Source of the DNA: Parabacteroides faecalis
GTDB lineage: Bacteria; Bacteroidota; Bacteroidia; Bacteroidales; Tannerellaceae
Direction of reading: 5' to 3'
NCBI RefSeq assembly: GCF_022809355.1
Contig: NZ_JAKZMM010000005.1
Location: 62,001 to 126,000, forward strand
DNA length: 64,000 nt
The position numbers and the translations under genes are program-made. Shown here piece by piece: positions 26,653 through 35,137 of the stretch. Numbering within the stretch: the stretch's first letter is position 1; each line of letters opens with the position of its first letter. Below the pieces are notes generated by a model. It was not told the DNA's origin, did not search any database, and saw only the letters and a list, made by a program, of their open reading frames with translations.

Positions 26653-27099
26653 TTACTGAAACATTTCTTTTAGCTCTTCGAGCGTGGCTGCCCCTTCCAT
26701 GTAAATGACGATTACTTCGGGATAATCGGGGTTGCGCAGCGAAGCATTGCGGAAAAACAGGTATTGGTTCGTTCCCTTGTCGTTCCCCGGGAAGCAGAAG
26801 AAACCGTAATAAAGTTTTCCGCCAATACTGCCTGTTTCCTTTTCGGCTGCCTTTTGTGCATCCGATTCTACCAATGCCGTGATCGTTGCGATCTCAGTCG
26901 AATCGGCTTGCAGGGTAAGGCTTCTGAACAAAGTCAGATGATAAGGCGCCAGCTTCTTGCCTTTCACCAGGACTTCCACGGCTCCTTCGCGGTTATTGTA
27001 ACGGCCGTCGAAAAGGACTTTCGAACGGAGCTTCTCTTGTGCATGAAGTCCGTTACAGACGACCATCAGTCCACATAATATTAACCATACATATTTCAT
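26653..27099 (-). CDS. Small exported protein of ECF operon
   Basis: About 148 residues from the chosen start (ATG at 27097-27099, MKYVWLILCGLMVVCNGLHAQ), which gives a proper signal peptide. A start at 27138 would overlap the upstream gene and put 13 extra residues before the leader. The mature part is small and beta-rich and resembles the short periplasmic proteins (DUF6108-like) that accompany ECF sigma genes in Bacteroidales; I cannot assign a function. It lies 10 bp after the stop of the membrane protein gene. Confidence 0.7.
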   Translation of the reverse strand: MKYVWLILCGLMVVCNGLHAQEKLRSKVLFDGRYNNREGAVEVLVKGKKLAPYHLTLFRSLTLQADSTEIATITALVESDAQKAAEKETGSIGGKLYYGFFCFPGNDKGTNQYLFFRNASLRNPDYPEVIVIYMEGAATLEELKEMFQ

Positions 27100-27109
27100 A
27101 TACCTTATA

Positions 27110-27613
27110 TTATTTATAGTCATTTTTATCTGTTTCATTCAAATCTTCGGCCGAGTCAAACAAACTTTCCAACTGGCTTTCTACCGTAAAGTCTTCCGTA
27201 TCCTGGCTGACCTGGTTCATAGATAACCGCATGTGCGACAAGACGAGTCCGCTGTCGGTACATCGTTGTCCGTTTATGTAGGCGATGCACTGATTCCGTT
27301 CTTGCTGTCTGAGTACGTACAACGAACCCGAAAGCAAACAACAGAAAAAGACGGCTGCAATGCTTCTCCATTTCCATGCCTGAAAGGAAGAACGTTTCTC
27401 GTTCTGTTGCCGGTACCGGCTTTTCCCGATGGCCAGATAGCCCATAACGGCCTTCAGCTCATCGAAAGCCGGATCTTGTGCTTCCGCAGAGCACAAGAAT
27501 AATTTCAGTTGTCTTTCTTCCTCATCAGAAGTCTCTGCCTCGAAATACTTTTCGGCGAGTTGTAGCCATTCCTGGCGTGTCCGGTGCGGAAATTCTACAT
27601 GCTTTTGTTTCAT
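27110..27613 (-). CDS. Single-pass membrane protein, putative anti-sigma factor
   Basis: A 167-residue protein with a cytoplasmic N-terminal domain of about 80 residues (TRQEWLQLAEKYFEAETSDEEERQLKLFL), one membrane helix at about 85-103 (SIAAVFFCCLLSGSLYVL) and a periplasmic tail rich in acidic residues. This is the topology of an anti-sigma factor. Its start overlaps the ECF sigma stop by 4 bp (ATGA), so it is translationally coupled. No FecR or zinc-finger (HxxxCxxC) motif is visible, so the anti-sigma role rests on topology and position. Confidence 0.7.
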   Translation of the reverse strand: MKQKHVEFPHRTRQEWLQLAEKYFEAETSDEEERQLKLFLCSAEAQDPAFDELKAVMGYLAIGKSRYRQQNEKRSSFQAWKWRSIAAVFFCCLLSGSLYVLRQQERNQCIAYINGQRCTDSGLVLSHMRLSMNQVSQDTEDFTVESQLESLFDSAEDLNETDKNDYK

Positions 27614-28134
27614 CTGCCTTTTTCCTCCATTTTACGGTACAATTCTCTGATTATTTTTCGGGCCCTGCTCAGTTGAACCCTTACGGCTGTGGGCTGCATA
27701 TGCAGGTCACTGGCGATACGATCATAGTCGTCACCTTCAAATTCCTTCCGGCGCAAGATCTCTTGCTGGATAGGAGAGAGTTTGGATTGTATAATCTGTT
27801 CGATCGTTTCGTAGGTCTCGTCGATCTCCAGTCGCTGGTCGATACTCTCGGTTGTTCCTCCATCCCGATCCGGATCCAAAGCAACTGTCGGGTAACGCTG
27901 TTGTTTCCGCCAAGAATCAATGCAGACATTTCTGACGGTTGTCATCATCAAAGCTTCGGCTTCCTTCGGCGAATGAATGGAGTCGTGATGCGGCCACAGT
28001 TTACAGAAAGCTTCCTGTAAGGCATCTTCCGCATCTTCTTCATTGGGAAGTATGCGCAAGGCAAAACGTCTGAAACGTTCCTGCAAATGAGAGAAGGTGA
28101 CAACCAGTGTGTCTTTATTCTTGCTGTTCAACAT
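27610..28134 (-). CDS. ECF-type RNA polymerase sigma factor
   Basis: A 174-residue extracytoplasmic-function sigma factor. Region 2 (about 12-80) includes FALRILPNEEDAEDALQEAFCKLW for core binding and -10 recognition. Region 4 (about 120-170) holds the helix-turn-helix LSPIQQEILRRKEFEGDDYDRIASDLHMQPTAVRVQLSRARKII. It heads the operon with the putative anti-sigma, an exported protein and an outer-membrane barrel, which suggests an envelope-sensing circuit rather than the SusC/FecR-linked type. Confidence 0.93.
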   Translation of the reverse strand: MLNSKNKDTLVVTFSHLQERFRRFALRILPNEEDAEDALQEAFCKLWPHHDSIHSPKEAEALMMTTVRNVCIDSWRKQQRYPTVALDPDRDGGTTESIDQRLEIDETYETIEQIIQSKLSPIQQEILRRKEFEGDDYDRIASDLHMQPTAVRVQLSRARKIIRELYRKMEEKGR

Positions 28135-28256
28135 CCGATTTTATCAGTTTTCTTTTCTTGTTTTATAGGGAAAACGTATGTTGCCGAATTTTGTAACAAA
28201 GAAAAGTAATTTTTTTTGGATAATTTGTGGCGCGTAGGAAGGCGAGTTACGGGCAT

Positions 28257-28283
28257 AAAAAAAGGCTATCCTCACGGACAGCC
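28257..28283 (-). terminator. Intrinsic terminator of the candidate small RNA
   Basis: On the plus strand the stem is GGCTATCC (28264-28271) and GGACAGCC (28276-28283) with loop TCAC. On the minus strand it is followed by a run of seven T (28257-28263). Confidence 0.85.
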
Positions 28284-28325
28284 AATCTTCATTGTTAACC
28301 TTAAATCTAATACCATGAAAAACAC
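28257..28325 (-). ncRNA. Candidate small RNA between GH51 and the ECF sigma gene
   Basis: On the minus strand a TATATTTG element (28330-28337) is followed about 45-70 nt later by a strong intrinsic terminator: GGCTGTCC-GTGA-GGATAGCC and seven T. The implied transcript is about 65-70 nt and contains no sizeable reading frame. It could instead be an attenuated leader of the ECF sigma gene 120 bp downstream. The start is estimated from the promoter element, not measured. Confidence 0.5.
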
Positions 28326-28329
28326 GATG

Positions 28330-28361
28330 CAAATATAGAGGGTTTATGTTATGTAACATAA
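28330..28361 (-). promoter_or_regulatory. Promoter element and inverted repeat for the candidate small RNA
   Basis: A -7 TATATTTG lies at 28330-28337. Directly upstream is an 8-bp inverted repeat, TTATGTTA-TG-TAACATAA (28344-28361), which occupies the -14 to -33 region in place of a clear TTTG. Such a site suggests control by an activator or repressor. Confidence 0.55.
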
Positions 28362-28424
28362 TATTTGACCGATTTTCTTTTGGTATTTAACTAGATTTAA
28401 TATTTGGATGGTAAAATATCCTCT

Positions 28425-30380
28425 TTATAGCGGAATTCGATAGACCGAGAAGCTGAATGGCTTGATAGTAAGCTTTGCTTTGGGAACATCAAGCTCGATG
28501 CTGGATTCGGTAGGAACAAGCTGGGTGTTTCCTAAATCCAGCGATTGTAAAGATTGAACTTTTGCGGTCCGTTTCCCGTCGGCAAATCCTTCCAGATTCC
28601 ACGTGATGCTACGCCGATACATGCCGGTATTGACAACCTTGATGATTAATTCGTTGGTTTGTTTGTCGAGAGCGGCCGAAGCATATAAGTCATTTTCTCC
28701 GGCAACCGGCTGATTGTTTCTCGTCAGTTTTACGACATCCGTGCCTTTATTCCGCGAATACATCTGTTGTACATAATAATTCGGAGTCTTGAATACAGAC
28801 AAGTTGTCAAACCAGATCAGGTCTGGTCTCCATTGCCAGGCATCCACATGCGCAAACAAAGGTGCATAAGTACATAACTGAACCACATCAGCATTTCGCT
28901 CCAATCCGGTCATGAAGGCCGCTTCGCAAAGAGCAGCCAGGAAACTGTTGGCTTGTGTATCGGTATGGCAAGCATATTCTCCGGCAAAGACTTTCGGTGC
29001 ATTTCTGTCGTACGAATCATATCGCTTGGCATTCGAGAGGAACCATTCCGGGTGACGATAATAATGTTCGTCCACCAGATCAACCTGCAGGTTCTTCATC
29101 TCTGACCATAAATAATCAAACTCTTCTCCGGAAGCTTGCGGACCCGATCCGCCAACTATTTTTATATCCGGATACTTGGCGCGTATCGCTTCAACGAAAG
29201 GTTTTAGTCTTTCTACATAAATAGAACCCCATTGTTCGTTGCCGATCGCGATAAACTTCAGGTTGAATGGAGCCGGATGTCCCATTTCTGCTCGTATTTT
29301 TCCCCATTTCGAAGAAACCGATCCATTGGCGAATTCTATTAAATCCAACGCATCTTGTATATAAGGTTGCAATTCGTCAAGACGGGCATGTTCATCCATA
29401 TCGTCATTTTCGTATTGGCAGGAAAGTCCGCAGTTGAGAACAGGCAGCGGTTCAGCTCCGATATCTTCGCTTAATAAGAAATATTCATAGAAACCAAGTC
29501 CCAGCGACTGATAGTAATCCGGGAATTTGCGGTACGAGAAAGTATAAAACCAACGGTTAATATTGGTAGGCCGGTTTTCCACCGGTCCGATGGTATTTTT
29601 CCATTGGTATCGGGTGGCACGAGTCGTCCCTTCAACAATACATCCGCCCGGGAAACGGAATATGCCGGGATGCAAATCCTTTAAAGCTTCTACCAGATCG
29701 GCCCGCAAGCCATTGGGACGTTTCTTGTAAGTATTTTCAGGGAATAATGAAATATGATCCATGTCGATTGTTCCGGGATTAATCAAGGTGAGACGCAAGT
29801 GAGCCCGCTTTTCGGTTTGCTGCGGTGTAAGTGTGACCTGGTATTTCTTCCAGTCATTACCCGATACCGTCAGTTCTTTGGTTTCGAAGATATGATTGCT
29901 CTCACTGATCAGTTCAATCCGAATACGGACAGGCGTCTTTGACTGGACACGGGCATAAGTAGAAAGGAAATAAGATTCACCCGCTTTGATACCCATTCCT
30001 TTAAATCCTTCGTTTTCTAATCCGGTCTGTGTAATTTCCTGACCGAAAGACAAGCGGACATAATGCGGGTTTCGTTCAAAGCAAGGATCTTTTTCTTCAA
30101 TTTTGACTGTTCCGAACGGAATCCAACCCATTAAAGCATCCTGAAACTCAAATGAACGGTTCTTGACAAGTTCGGCATAGATTCCTCCATCGGCACCAAA
30201 GTTGATGTCCTCGAAGAAAACACCATACATCGTAGATTGTACGGGAAACAGAGATTGTTTTGCCTGGATGTCAAACTGGATTTCTTGTGCGTTGTCTTGG
30301 GCACAAACCGGCAAGACACTGATGCCTGCACTCAAACAGCAAAGGCATGCGAGCTTTTGGATTTTTGTTTTCATATTCAT
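28425..30380 (-). CDS. Alpha-L-arabinofuranosidase, GH51, exported (long form)
   Basis: A 651-residue glycoside hydrolase that removes terminal alpha-L-arabinofuranosyl groups from arabinan or arabinoxylan. A signal peptide (1-27, after VCAQ) precedes an N-terminal carbohydrate-binding-like beta domain (about 90-215, including LRLTLINPGTIDMDHISLFP), the TIM barrel (about 225-540) and a C-terminal beta domain. The predicted acid/base is Glu382 (IGNEQWG) and the nucleophile Glu468 (FAGEYACH). A start two codons later (ATG at 30374) is equally possible. It is divergent from the mutarotase gene. Confidence 0.93.
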   Translation of the reverse strand: MNMKTKIQKLACLCCLSAGISVLPVCAQDNAQEIQFDIQAKQSLFPVQSTMYGVFFEDINFGADGGIYAELVKNRSFEFQDALMGWIPFGTVKIEEKDPCFERNPHYVRLSFGQEITQTGLENEGFKGMGIKAGESYFLSTYARVQSKTPVRIRIELISESNHIFETKELTVSGNDWKKYQVTLTPQQTEKRAHLRLTLINPGTIDMDHISLFPENTYKKRPNGLRADLVEALKDLHPGIFRFPGGCIVEGTTRATRYQWKNTIGPVENRPTNINRWFYTFSYRKFPDYYQSLGLGFYEYFLLSEDIGAEPLPVLNCGLSCQYENDDMDEHARLDELQPYIQDALDLIEFANGSVSSKWGKIRAEMGHPAPFNLKFIAIGNEQWGSIYVERLKPFVEAIRAKYPDIKIVGGSGPQASGEEFDYLWSEMKNLQVDLVDEHYYRHPEWFLSNAKRYDSYDRNAPKVFAGEYACHTDTQANSFLAALCEAAFMTGLERNADVVQLCTYAPLFAHVDAWQWRPDLIWFDNLSVFKTPNYYVQQMYSRNKGTDVVKLTRNNQPVAGENDLYASAALDKQTNELIIKVVNTGMYRRSITWNLEGFADGKRTAKVQSLQSLDLGNTQLVPTESSIELDVPKAKLTIKPFSFSVYRIPL

Positions 30381-30454
30381 GTATTCCTTTAAGGTGTAAT
30401 TTATACAATTGCTAAGATAGAAAGAAAAAATGAATCGGCAATTAAAATTTTTAC

Positions 30455-30462
30455 TATATTTG
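30455..30462 (+). promoter_or_regulatory. -7 promoter element upstream of the mutarotase gene
   Basis: TATATTTG matches TAnnTTTG. It lies about 208 bp before the start codon, so the leader would be about 200 nt. No clear -33 TTTG is seen, as often for activated or repressed promoters. Confidence 0.5.
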
Positions 30463-30589
30463 AACGTTCTTTCGGCAGACAGCAGTAAGCGAAAGCCGTT
30501 TAAAGGAAATATTTTGACAGGAAATGTAATTGAAACATTTAATTTTCAGCAGAATATTTGCTTTATTATGTGATAGATATATAAAATGG

Positions 30590-30601
30590 TGTTATATAAC
30601 A
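30590..30601. promoter_or_regulatory. Palindrome upstream of the mutarotase gene, possible AraR operator
   Basis: TGTTATATAACA is a perfect 12-bp palindrome 69 bp before the mutarotase start. It resembles TGTTATGTAACA at 28347-28358 on the other side of the GH51 gene. Binding by the NUDIX regulator encoded nearby is inference. Confidence 0.45.
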
Positions 30602-30669
30602 TCTTTATTGTTGGTGCTGTATTGAAAGAAGAATTTTACTTTTACAATCAGTTTATAAACTTAATACGC

Positions 30670-31746
30670 ATGGAAAACGTAAAAACAAAGTCTGGTTTAT
30701 GCTTTGAAGCTTTTAATAAGCAGGTTGAAGGAAAACAAACTTCGATTTGTGTGCTCTCCAATAAAAAAGGTACGGAGGCTGTTATAACAAATTATGGTGC
30801 CAAGATCGTATCATTAATGGTTCCTGATAACAAAGGTGAATGGGTTGATGTCGTATTGGGTCATGCATCCATTGACGATTATCTGACTTCTGGAGAACCT
30901 ACTTTCGGTGCAACGTGTGGCCGTTATGCCAACCGGATCGCGAAAGGACGTTTCGAACTGGATGGAACCGTGTATGATCAGTTACCTATTAATAGTGGTC
31001 CGAATAGTTTGCATGGAGGTTTGCGAGGCTTTCATTTCCGGGTTTGGGATATGGAACAGTTAGACGCTCAAACTGTCCGCCTGACCTACGTGGCTGCCGA
31101 TGGGGAAGAAGGTTATCCGGGAGAATTGACTGCCGTTCTTCTTTATCATCTGACAGACGAGAATGAAATGGTTATTTCTTATCAGGCAACAACAACCAAG
31201 CCTACAGTCGTCAATCTAACTAATCATTCTTATTTTAATCTTTCAGGAGAAGGCGACCGTTATATCGGTGATCACGTTTTGACAATTCATGCAGATGCTT
31301 ATTTGCCAACCGACGAAACGGCTATACCTTATGGTCCGTTGGAAAAAGTGGCAGGAACACCGATGGATTTCACCGAGCCGCATGAAATCGGGGAACGGAT
31401 TAATGAGAATTTCCAGCAATTGATCTTCGGTAAAGGATACGATCATTGCTATGTATTAAATAAGGAAGAAAATGAGATGGCCTTGGCTTCGCGTTGTTAT
31501 TCTCCGAAGACAGGTATTGTCATGGAAACTTATACAACCGAGCCGGGTATTCAGCTTTATACCGCCAATTGGTTAAATGAATCAATCATCGGTAAAAACG
31601 GACATCCTTATCCAGAACGTTGTTCTTTCTGTTTGGAAACACAGCATTTCCCCGACAGTCCGAACAAACCAGAGTATCCATCAACCGTTTTGCGTCCGGG
31701 CGAAACATTCCAGAGTCAGACTGTATATAAATTCACAGTAGAATAA
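30670..31746 (+). CDS. galM: Aldose 1-epimerase (mutarotase)
   Basis: Interconverts alpha and beta anomers of galactose and other aldoses, including arabinose. From the ATG at 30670 the protein has 358 residues with the GalM fold signature: NHSYFNLSG, FGATCGRYANRIAKGRF and the late FCLETQHFPDSPNKP motif with the catalytic Glu. The frame is open to 30586, but that would add a hydrophobic non-homologous extension. In this locus it may serve arabinose, as the mutarotase of the Bacteroides arabinose cluster does. The transporter follows 38 bp downstream. Confidence 0.93.
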   Translation: MENVKTKSGLCFEAFNKQVEGKQTSICVLSNKKGTEAVITNYGAKIVSLMVPDNKGEWVDVVLGHASIDDYLTSGEPTFGATCGRYANRIAKGRFELDGTVYDQLPINSGPNSLHGGLRGFHFRVWDMEQLDAQTVRLTYVAADGEEGYPGELTAVLLYHLTDENEMVISYQATTTKPTVVNLTNHSYFNLSGEGDRYIGDHVLTIHADAYLPTDETAIPYGPLEKVAGTPMDFTEPHEIGERINENFQQLIFGKGYDHCYVLNKEENEMALASRCYSPKTGIVMETYTTEPGIQLYTANWLNESIIGKNGHPYPERCSFCLETQHFPDSPNKPEYPSTVLRPGETFQSQTVYKFTVE

Positions 31747-31784
31747 ATCATTAAAACATTAATAATTAAACGACTTTAAAACAA

Positions 31785-33062
31785 ATGAATTCAACTAGTC
31801 AAAAAAATTACACATTGCCTATCATTATGATGGTGGCATTGTTCTTTATGATCTCGTTCGTGACAGGTTTGCAGAATCCGTTCGGGGTAATTGTTAAAAA
31901 CCAGTTCCAGGCAACAAACCTGATGTCGCAGTTGGGTAATGCCGCTAACTTTATTGCTTACGCCTTTATGGGTGTACCGGCAGGTATGTTGTTGCAGAAG
32001 ATTGGTTATAAGAAAACCGCTTTGCTGGCAATCATTGTAGGTTTTGTAGGTGTGTTTATCTCTTATTTGTCAGGTTTGGCAGGAAGCTATGCTGTTTATT
32101 TGACAGGTGCTTTCGTTTCAGGTTTCTCTATGTGTATGTTGAATACCGTAGTAAACCCGATGTTGAATACCTTAGGTGGTGGTGGTAACAAAGGAAACCA
32201 GTTAATCCAGGTTGCCGGTTCTGTTAATTCCATTGGTGCAACAATCGTTCCGGTATTGGTAGGTTATTTGATGGGTGATGCTGCTCGTGCAACAATCAGT
32301 GATGCAGCTCCTGCTTTGTTCTTGGCAATGGGTATCTTCGCTTTGGCATTTATCGTATTGATCAGTATGAACATTCCGGAACCAAGTCTGGAACGTCAGC
32401 AGAAGAATACAGGTGCTCCTGATAAATACAGTGCATTCTCTTTCCGTCACTTTATTTTGGGTACTATTGCTATTTTCATCTATGTAGGTGTTGAAGTTGG
32501 TATTCCAAACTTTATGAACTTGTTTGCTACAAGCGATGAGCTGGGCATTGATCCTACAACAGCTGGTAGTTTGGTAGGTACATATTGGTTCCTGATGATG
32601 GTTGGACGTTTGTGTGGTGCTTCTTTAGGCGCTAGATTCTCAAGTAAGTCTATGTTGACTTTGGCTTCAGCTGTAGGTCTTGTATTTATCCTGATCGCCA
32701 TCTTTGCTCCGATTACAACGAAAGTAAGTATGCCGGTATTCTTGGCTAGCTTGTCATTCGGTATGGTTGAAGTTCCTATTGGTATCATGTTCCTGGCTCT
32801 TTGTGGTCTGTGTACATCTATTATGTGGGGTGGTATCTTTAACTTGGCAGTTGAAGGTTTGGGTAAATATACAGAGGCTGCTTCCGGATTCTTTATGGTG
32901 ATGGTTTGCGGTGGTGGTATTTTACCATTGATTCAAGGTGTTGTAGCAGATATGGCTGGTTTCCAGGTAAGTTATTTCGTTATCCTCTTTGGTTTGGCAT
33001 ATTTGCTGTATTATGCTTTGGTAGGAAGCAAGAATGTCAATAAGGATATTCCGGTAGAATAA
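31785..33062 (+). CDS. MFS sugar transporter (FHS/GluP family)
   Basis: A 425-residue major facilitator of the fucose-galactose-glucose:H+ symporter type with 12 predicted membrane helices and the early motif SFVTGLQNPFGVIVK that is usual for the family in Bacteroidetes. Proteins of this family are often named glucose/galactose transporter. Next to the AraR-like regulator, mutarotase and arabinofuranosidases, arabinose is the more likely substrate. It ends just before a strong hairpin terminator. Confidence 0.92.
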   Translation: MNSTSQKNYTLPIIMMVALFFMISFVTGLQNPFGVIVKNQFQATNLMSQLGNAANFIAYAFMGVPAGMLLQKIGYKKTALLAIIVGFVGVFISYLSGLAGSYAVYLTGAFVSGFSMCMLNTVVNPMLNTLGGGGNKGNQLIQVAGSVNSIGATIVPVLVGYLMGDAARATISDAAPALFLAMGIFALAFIVLISMNIPEPSLERQQKNTGAPDKYSAFSFRHFILGTIAIFIYVGVEVGIPNFMNLFATSDELGIDPTTAGSLVGTYWFLMMVGRLCGASLGARFSSKSMLTLASAVGLVFILIAIFAPITTKVSMPVFLASLSFGMVEVPIGIMFLALCGLCTSIMWGGIFNLAVEGLGKYTEAASGFFMVMVCGGGILPLIQGVVADMAGFQVSYFVILFGLAYLLYYALVGSKNVNKDIPVE

Positions 33063-33090
33063 GATCTTAATCGTTTTGTTTGTGAGTATA

Positions 33091-33137
33091 AAGTAGCTAA
33101 GTAGGGTTACTATTCTACTTAGCTGCTTATTTTTTTA
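33091..33137 (+). terminator. Terminator between transporter and galactokinase
   Basis: The stem is AGCTAAGTAG (33095-33104) with CTACTTAGCT (33115-33124), extended outward by four more pairs including one wobble, with a 10-base loop and a run of seven T. It separates galM-transporter from galK, although readthrough is possible. Confidence 0.85.
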
Positions 33138-33156
33138 ATTGAATATTATTATCATT

Positions 33157-34308
33157 ATGAAAGAGAAGATTAGTAAAAAGTTTCAAGAGCTGTTTAATAC
33201 ATCGGGTACTTTCTTTGCATCACCTGGTCGTATTAATTTGATAGGAGAACATACTGATTATAATGGTGGATTTGTTTTCCCGGGTGCTATCGATAAAGGT
33301 ATGATCGCAGAAATCAAACCGAATGGAACAGGAAAAGTCCGTGCTTTTTCTATCGACTTGAATGATTATGCAGAATTTGGTTTGACAGAAAATGATGCAC
33401 CGCAGGCTAGCTGGGCTCGTTATATCTTCGGTGTATGTCGTGAAATCATCAAACGCGGAGGTAATATTCAAGGATTTGATACTACATTTGCAGGTGATGT
33501 TCCTCTGGGTGCTGGTATGTCTTCTTCTGCAGCATTAGAAAGTACTTATGCTTTTGCTTTAAACGAATTATTCGATTTAAATATAGATAAGTTCGAGTTG
33601 GCAAAGATCGGACAGTCAACAGAACATAACTATTGTGGTGTGAACTGCGGTATCATGGACCAATTTGCTTCTGTTTTTGGAAAGAAAGGTCATTTGATCC
33701 GTTTGGACTGCCGTTCATTGGAATACAAATATTTCCCGTTTGATCCGGAAGCAGCCGGTTATAAATTGGTATTGTTGGATTCAGTGGTAAAACATGAATT
33801 GGCTTCGTCTGCATACAACAAACGTCGTCAGTCTTGCGAAAACGTAGTAGCTGCCATTAAGCGTAATCATCCGGAAGTAGAATTCTTGAGAGACGCTACC
33901 ATGGACATGTTGAACGAAGTTAAGGCCGATGTTAGTGCAGAAGATTATATGCGTGCTGAATATGTCATTGAAGAAATTCAACGCGTATTGGATGTCTGTG
34001 ATGCCTTGGAAAAAGGTGACTACGAAACTGTTGGAGAAAAAATGTATGGTACGCATCATGGCATGAGCAAACTGTATGAAGTCAGCTGTGAAGAACTTGA
34101 CTTCTTGAACGACATTGCTAAAGAATGCGGCGTAACTGGTTCTCGCGTGATGGGAGGCGGTTTCGGAGGCTGTACTATTAACTTGGTAAAAGCAGACAAA
34201 TACGATGCTTTTGTTGCGAAAGCCTTTGCTGAATATACAAAGAAGTTCGGACATGAGCCTAAATTGTACAATGTCGTAATTAGTGATGGTGCCAGACGTC
34301 TGGCTTGA
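33157..34308 (+). CDS. galK: Galactokinase
   Basis: A GHMP kinase of 383 residues from the ATG at 33157 that phosphorylates galactose at C1. It has the galactokinase signature GRINLIGEHTDYNGG, the ATP loop PLGAGMSSSAALE and the C-terminal GGGFGGCTINL. The frame allows a start six codons earlier (MNIIII), which is less likely. Its presence in an arabinose-type locus suggests joint handling of arabinose and galactose, the two main sugars of arabinogalactan. Confidence 0.95.
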   Translation: MKEKISKKFQELFNTSGTFFASPGRINLIGEHTDYNGGFVFPGAIDKGMIAEIKPNGTGKVRAFSIDLNDYAEFGLTENDAPQASWARYIFGVCREIIKRGGNIQGFDTTFAGDVPLGAGMSSSAALESTYAFALNELFDLNIDKFELAKIGQSTEHNYCGVNCGIMDQFASVFGKKGHLIRLDCRSLEYKYFPFDPEAAGYKLVLLDSVVKHELASSAYNKRRQSCENVVAAIKRNHPEVEFLRDATMDMLNEVKADVSAEDYMRAEYVIEEIQRVLDVCDALEKGDYETVGEKMYGTHHGMSKLYEVSCEELDFLNDIAKECGVTGSRVMGGGFGGCTINLVKADKYDAFVAKAFAEYTKKFGHEPKLYNVVISDGARRLA

Positions 34309-34334
34309 TTTACGTTTATAAAATCCTAAATATT

Positions 34335-35027
34335 ATGTCAACATTATATTATCAAGGTGAGTCTAAATTTTTTGTAGCAGTTGATTGCATCTTGATTGGA
34401 TTCGATAACCGCGAGTTGCATGTTCTGTTGTATCGACGTTCATTTGAACCTTTGAAAGGTTCGTGGTCTTTAATGGGCGGATTCGTTCGTGAAGGAGAAA
34501 GTGTGTCGCAGGCTGCAAATAGAGTCCTGACAGATTGTTCTGGAGTTGACAATTTATTTATGGAGCAAGTAGGAGTTTATGGCGAGATAACCCGTGATCT
34601 AGGAGAGCGGGTTATCTCTGCTGCTTATTATGCACTGGTCAATATGGCTAGTATAGATGTAGATACGCTGAAAGCCCATGATGCTGTTTGGGTTAAGATA
34701 ACCGAACTGCCAGAACTGATTTTTGATCACGAGCAAATGATAAAAGATTCGATTGCTATTTTGCAGCGTAAAGCAGCAACTCATCCAATCGGATTTAATC
34801 TGCTCCCTGAAAAATTTACTTTACCACAATTGCAGACTCTTTATGAAGCTATTTATCAAGCTCCGTTGGATAAGAGAAATTTCCGCAAGAAGATTAATTC
34901 TATGAATATATTAGAGAAGCTGGAGGAAAAAGACAAAAGTTCATCAAAACGAGGCGCTTTCTATTATACTTTCAATAAGGAAAAGTATGACGATTTGTTG
35001 AATAAAGGAGTTTGTTTTTCTTTGTGA
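34335..35027 (+). CDS. araR: NUDIX-type transcriptional regulator of arabinose use (AraR-like)
   Basis: A 230-residue protein with an N-terminal NUDIX domain (about 10-150) and a C-terminal winged helix (about 160-228). The NUDIX box is degenerate: after Gly49 and Glu55 the canonical REUxEE reads RVLTDC (63-68), so two catalytic glutamates are missing and hydrolase activity is unlikely. This matches AraR of Bacteroides thetaiotaomicron, which binds L-arabinose through its NUDIX domain and represses arabinose genes. The neighbours (transporter, mutarotase, transketolase, rpiB, GH51) match too. I chose the ATG at 34335 because it gives the family N-terminus. Confidence 0.82.
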   Translation: MSTLYYQGESKFFVAVDCILIGFDNRELHVLLYRRSFEPLKGSWSLMGGFVREGESVSQAANRVLTDCSGVDNLFMEQVGVYGEITRDLGERVISAAYYALVNMASIDVDTLKAHDAVWVKITELPELIFDHEQMIKDSIAILQRKAATHPIGFNLLPEKFTLPQLQTLYEAIYQAPLDKRNFRKKINSMNILEKLEEKDKSSSKRGAFYYTFNKEKYDDLLNKGVCFSL

Positions 35028-35082
35028 TTCTTATGTATGTCAAATTTATTTTCATAAAAAGTGGCGTATTCGTGTCACAGCG

Positions 35083-35114
35083 ATTGCTTTACTAATGAAT
35101 TATCTTTAAATTTG
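35083..35114 (+). promoter_or_regulatory. Promoter of the transketolase gene
   Basis: A -7 TAAATTTG (35107-35114) with a one-mismatch -33 ATTG (35083-35086), spacer 20 bp. The leader is about 18 nt. Confidence 0.7.
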
Positions 35115-35137
35115 CAAACGAATTAACGAATAGCGAT

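Noticed and set aside
31785-33062. Naming the transporter strictly glucose/galactose permease
   Set aside because: Family similarity alone does not fix the sugar; the neighbourhood favours arabinose.
33781-34254. 157-residue open frame on the minus strand
   Set aside because: Antisense to galK; no supporting signals.
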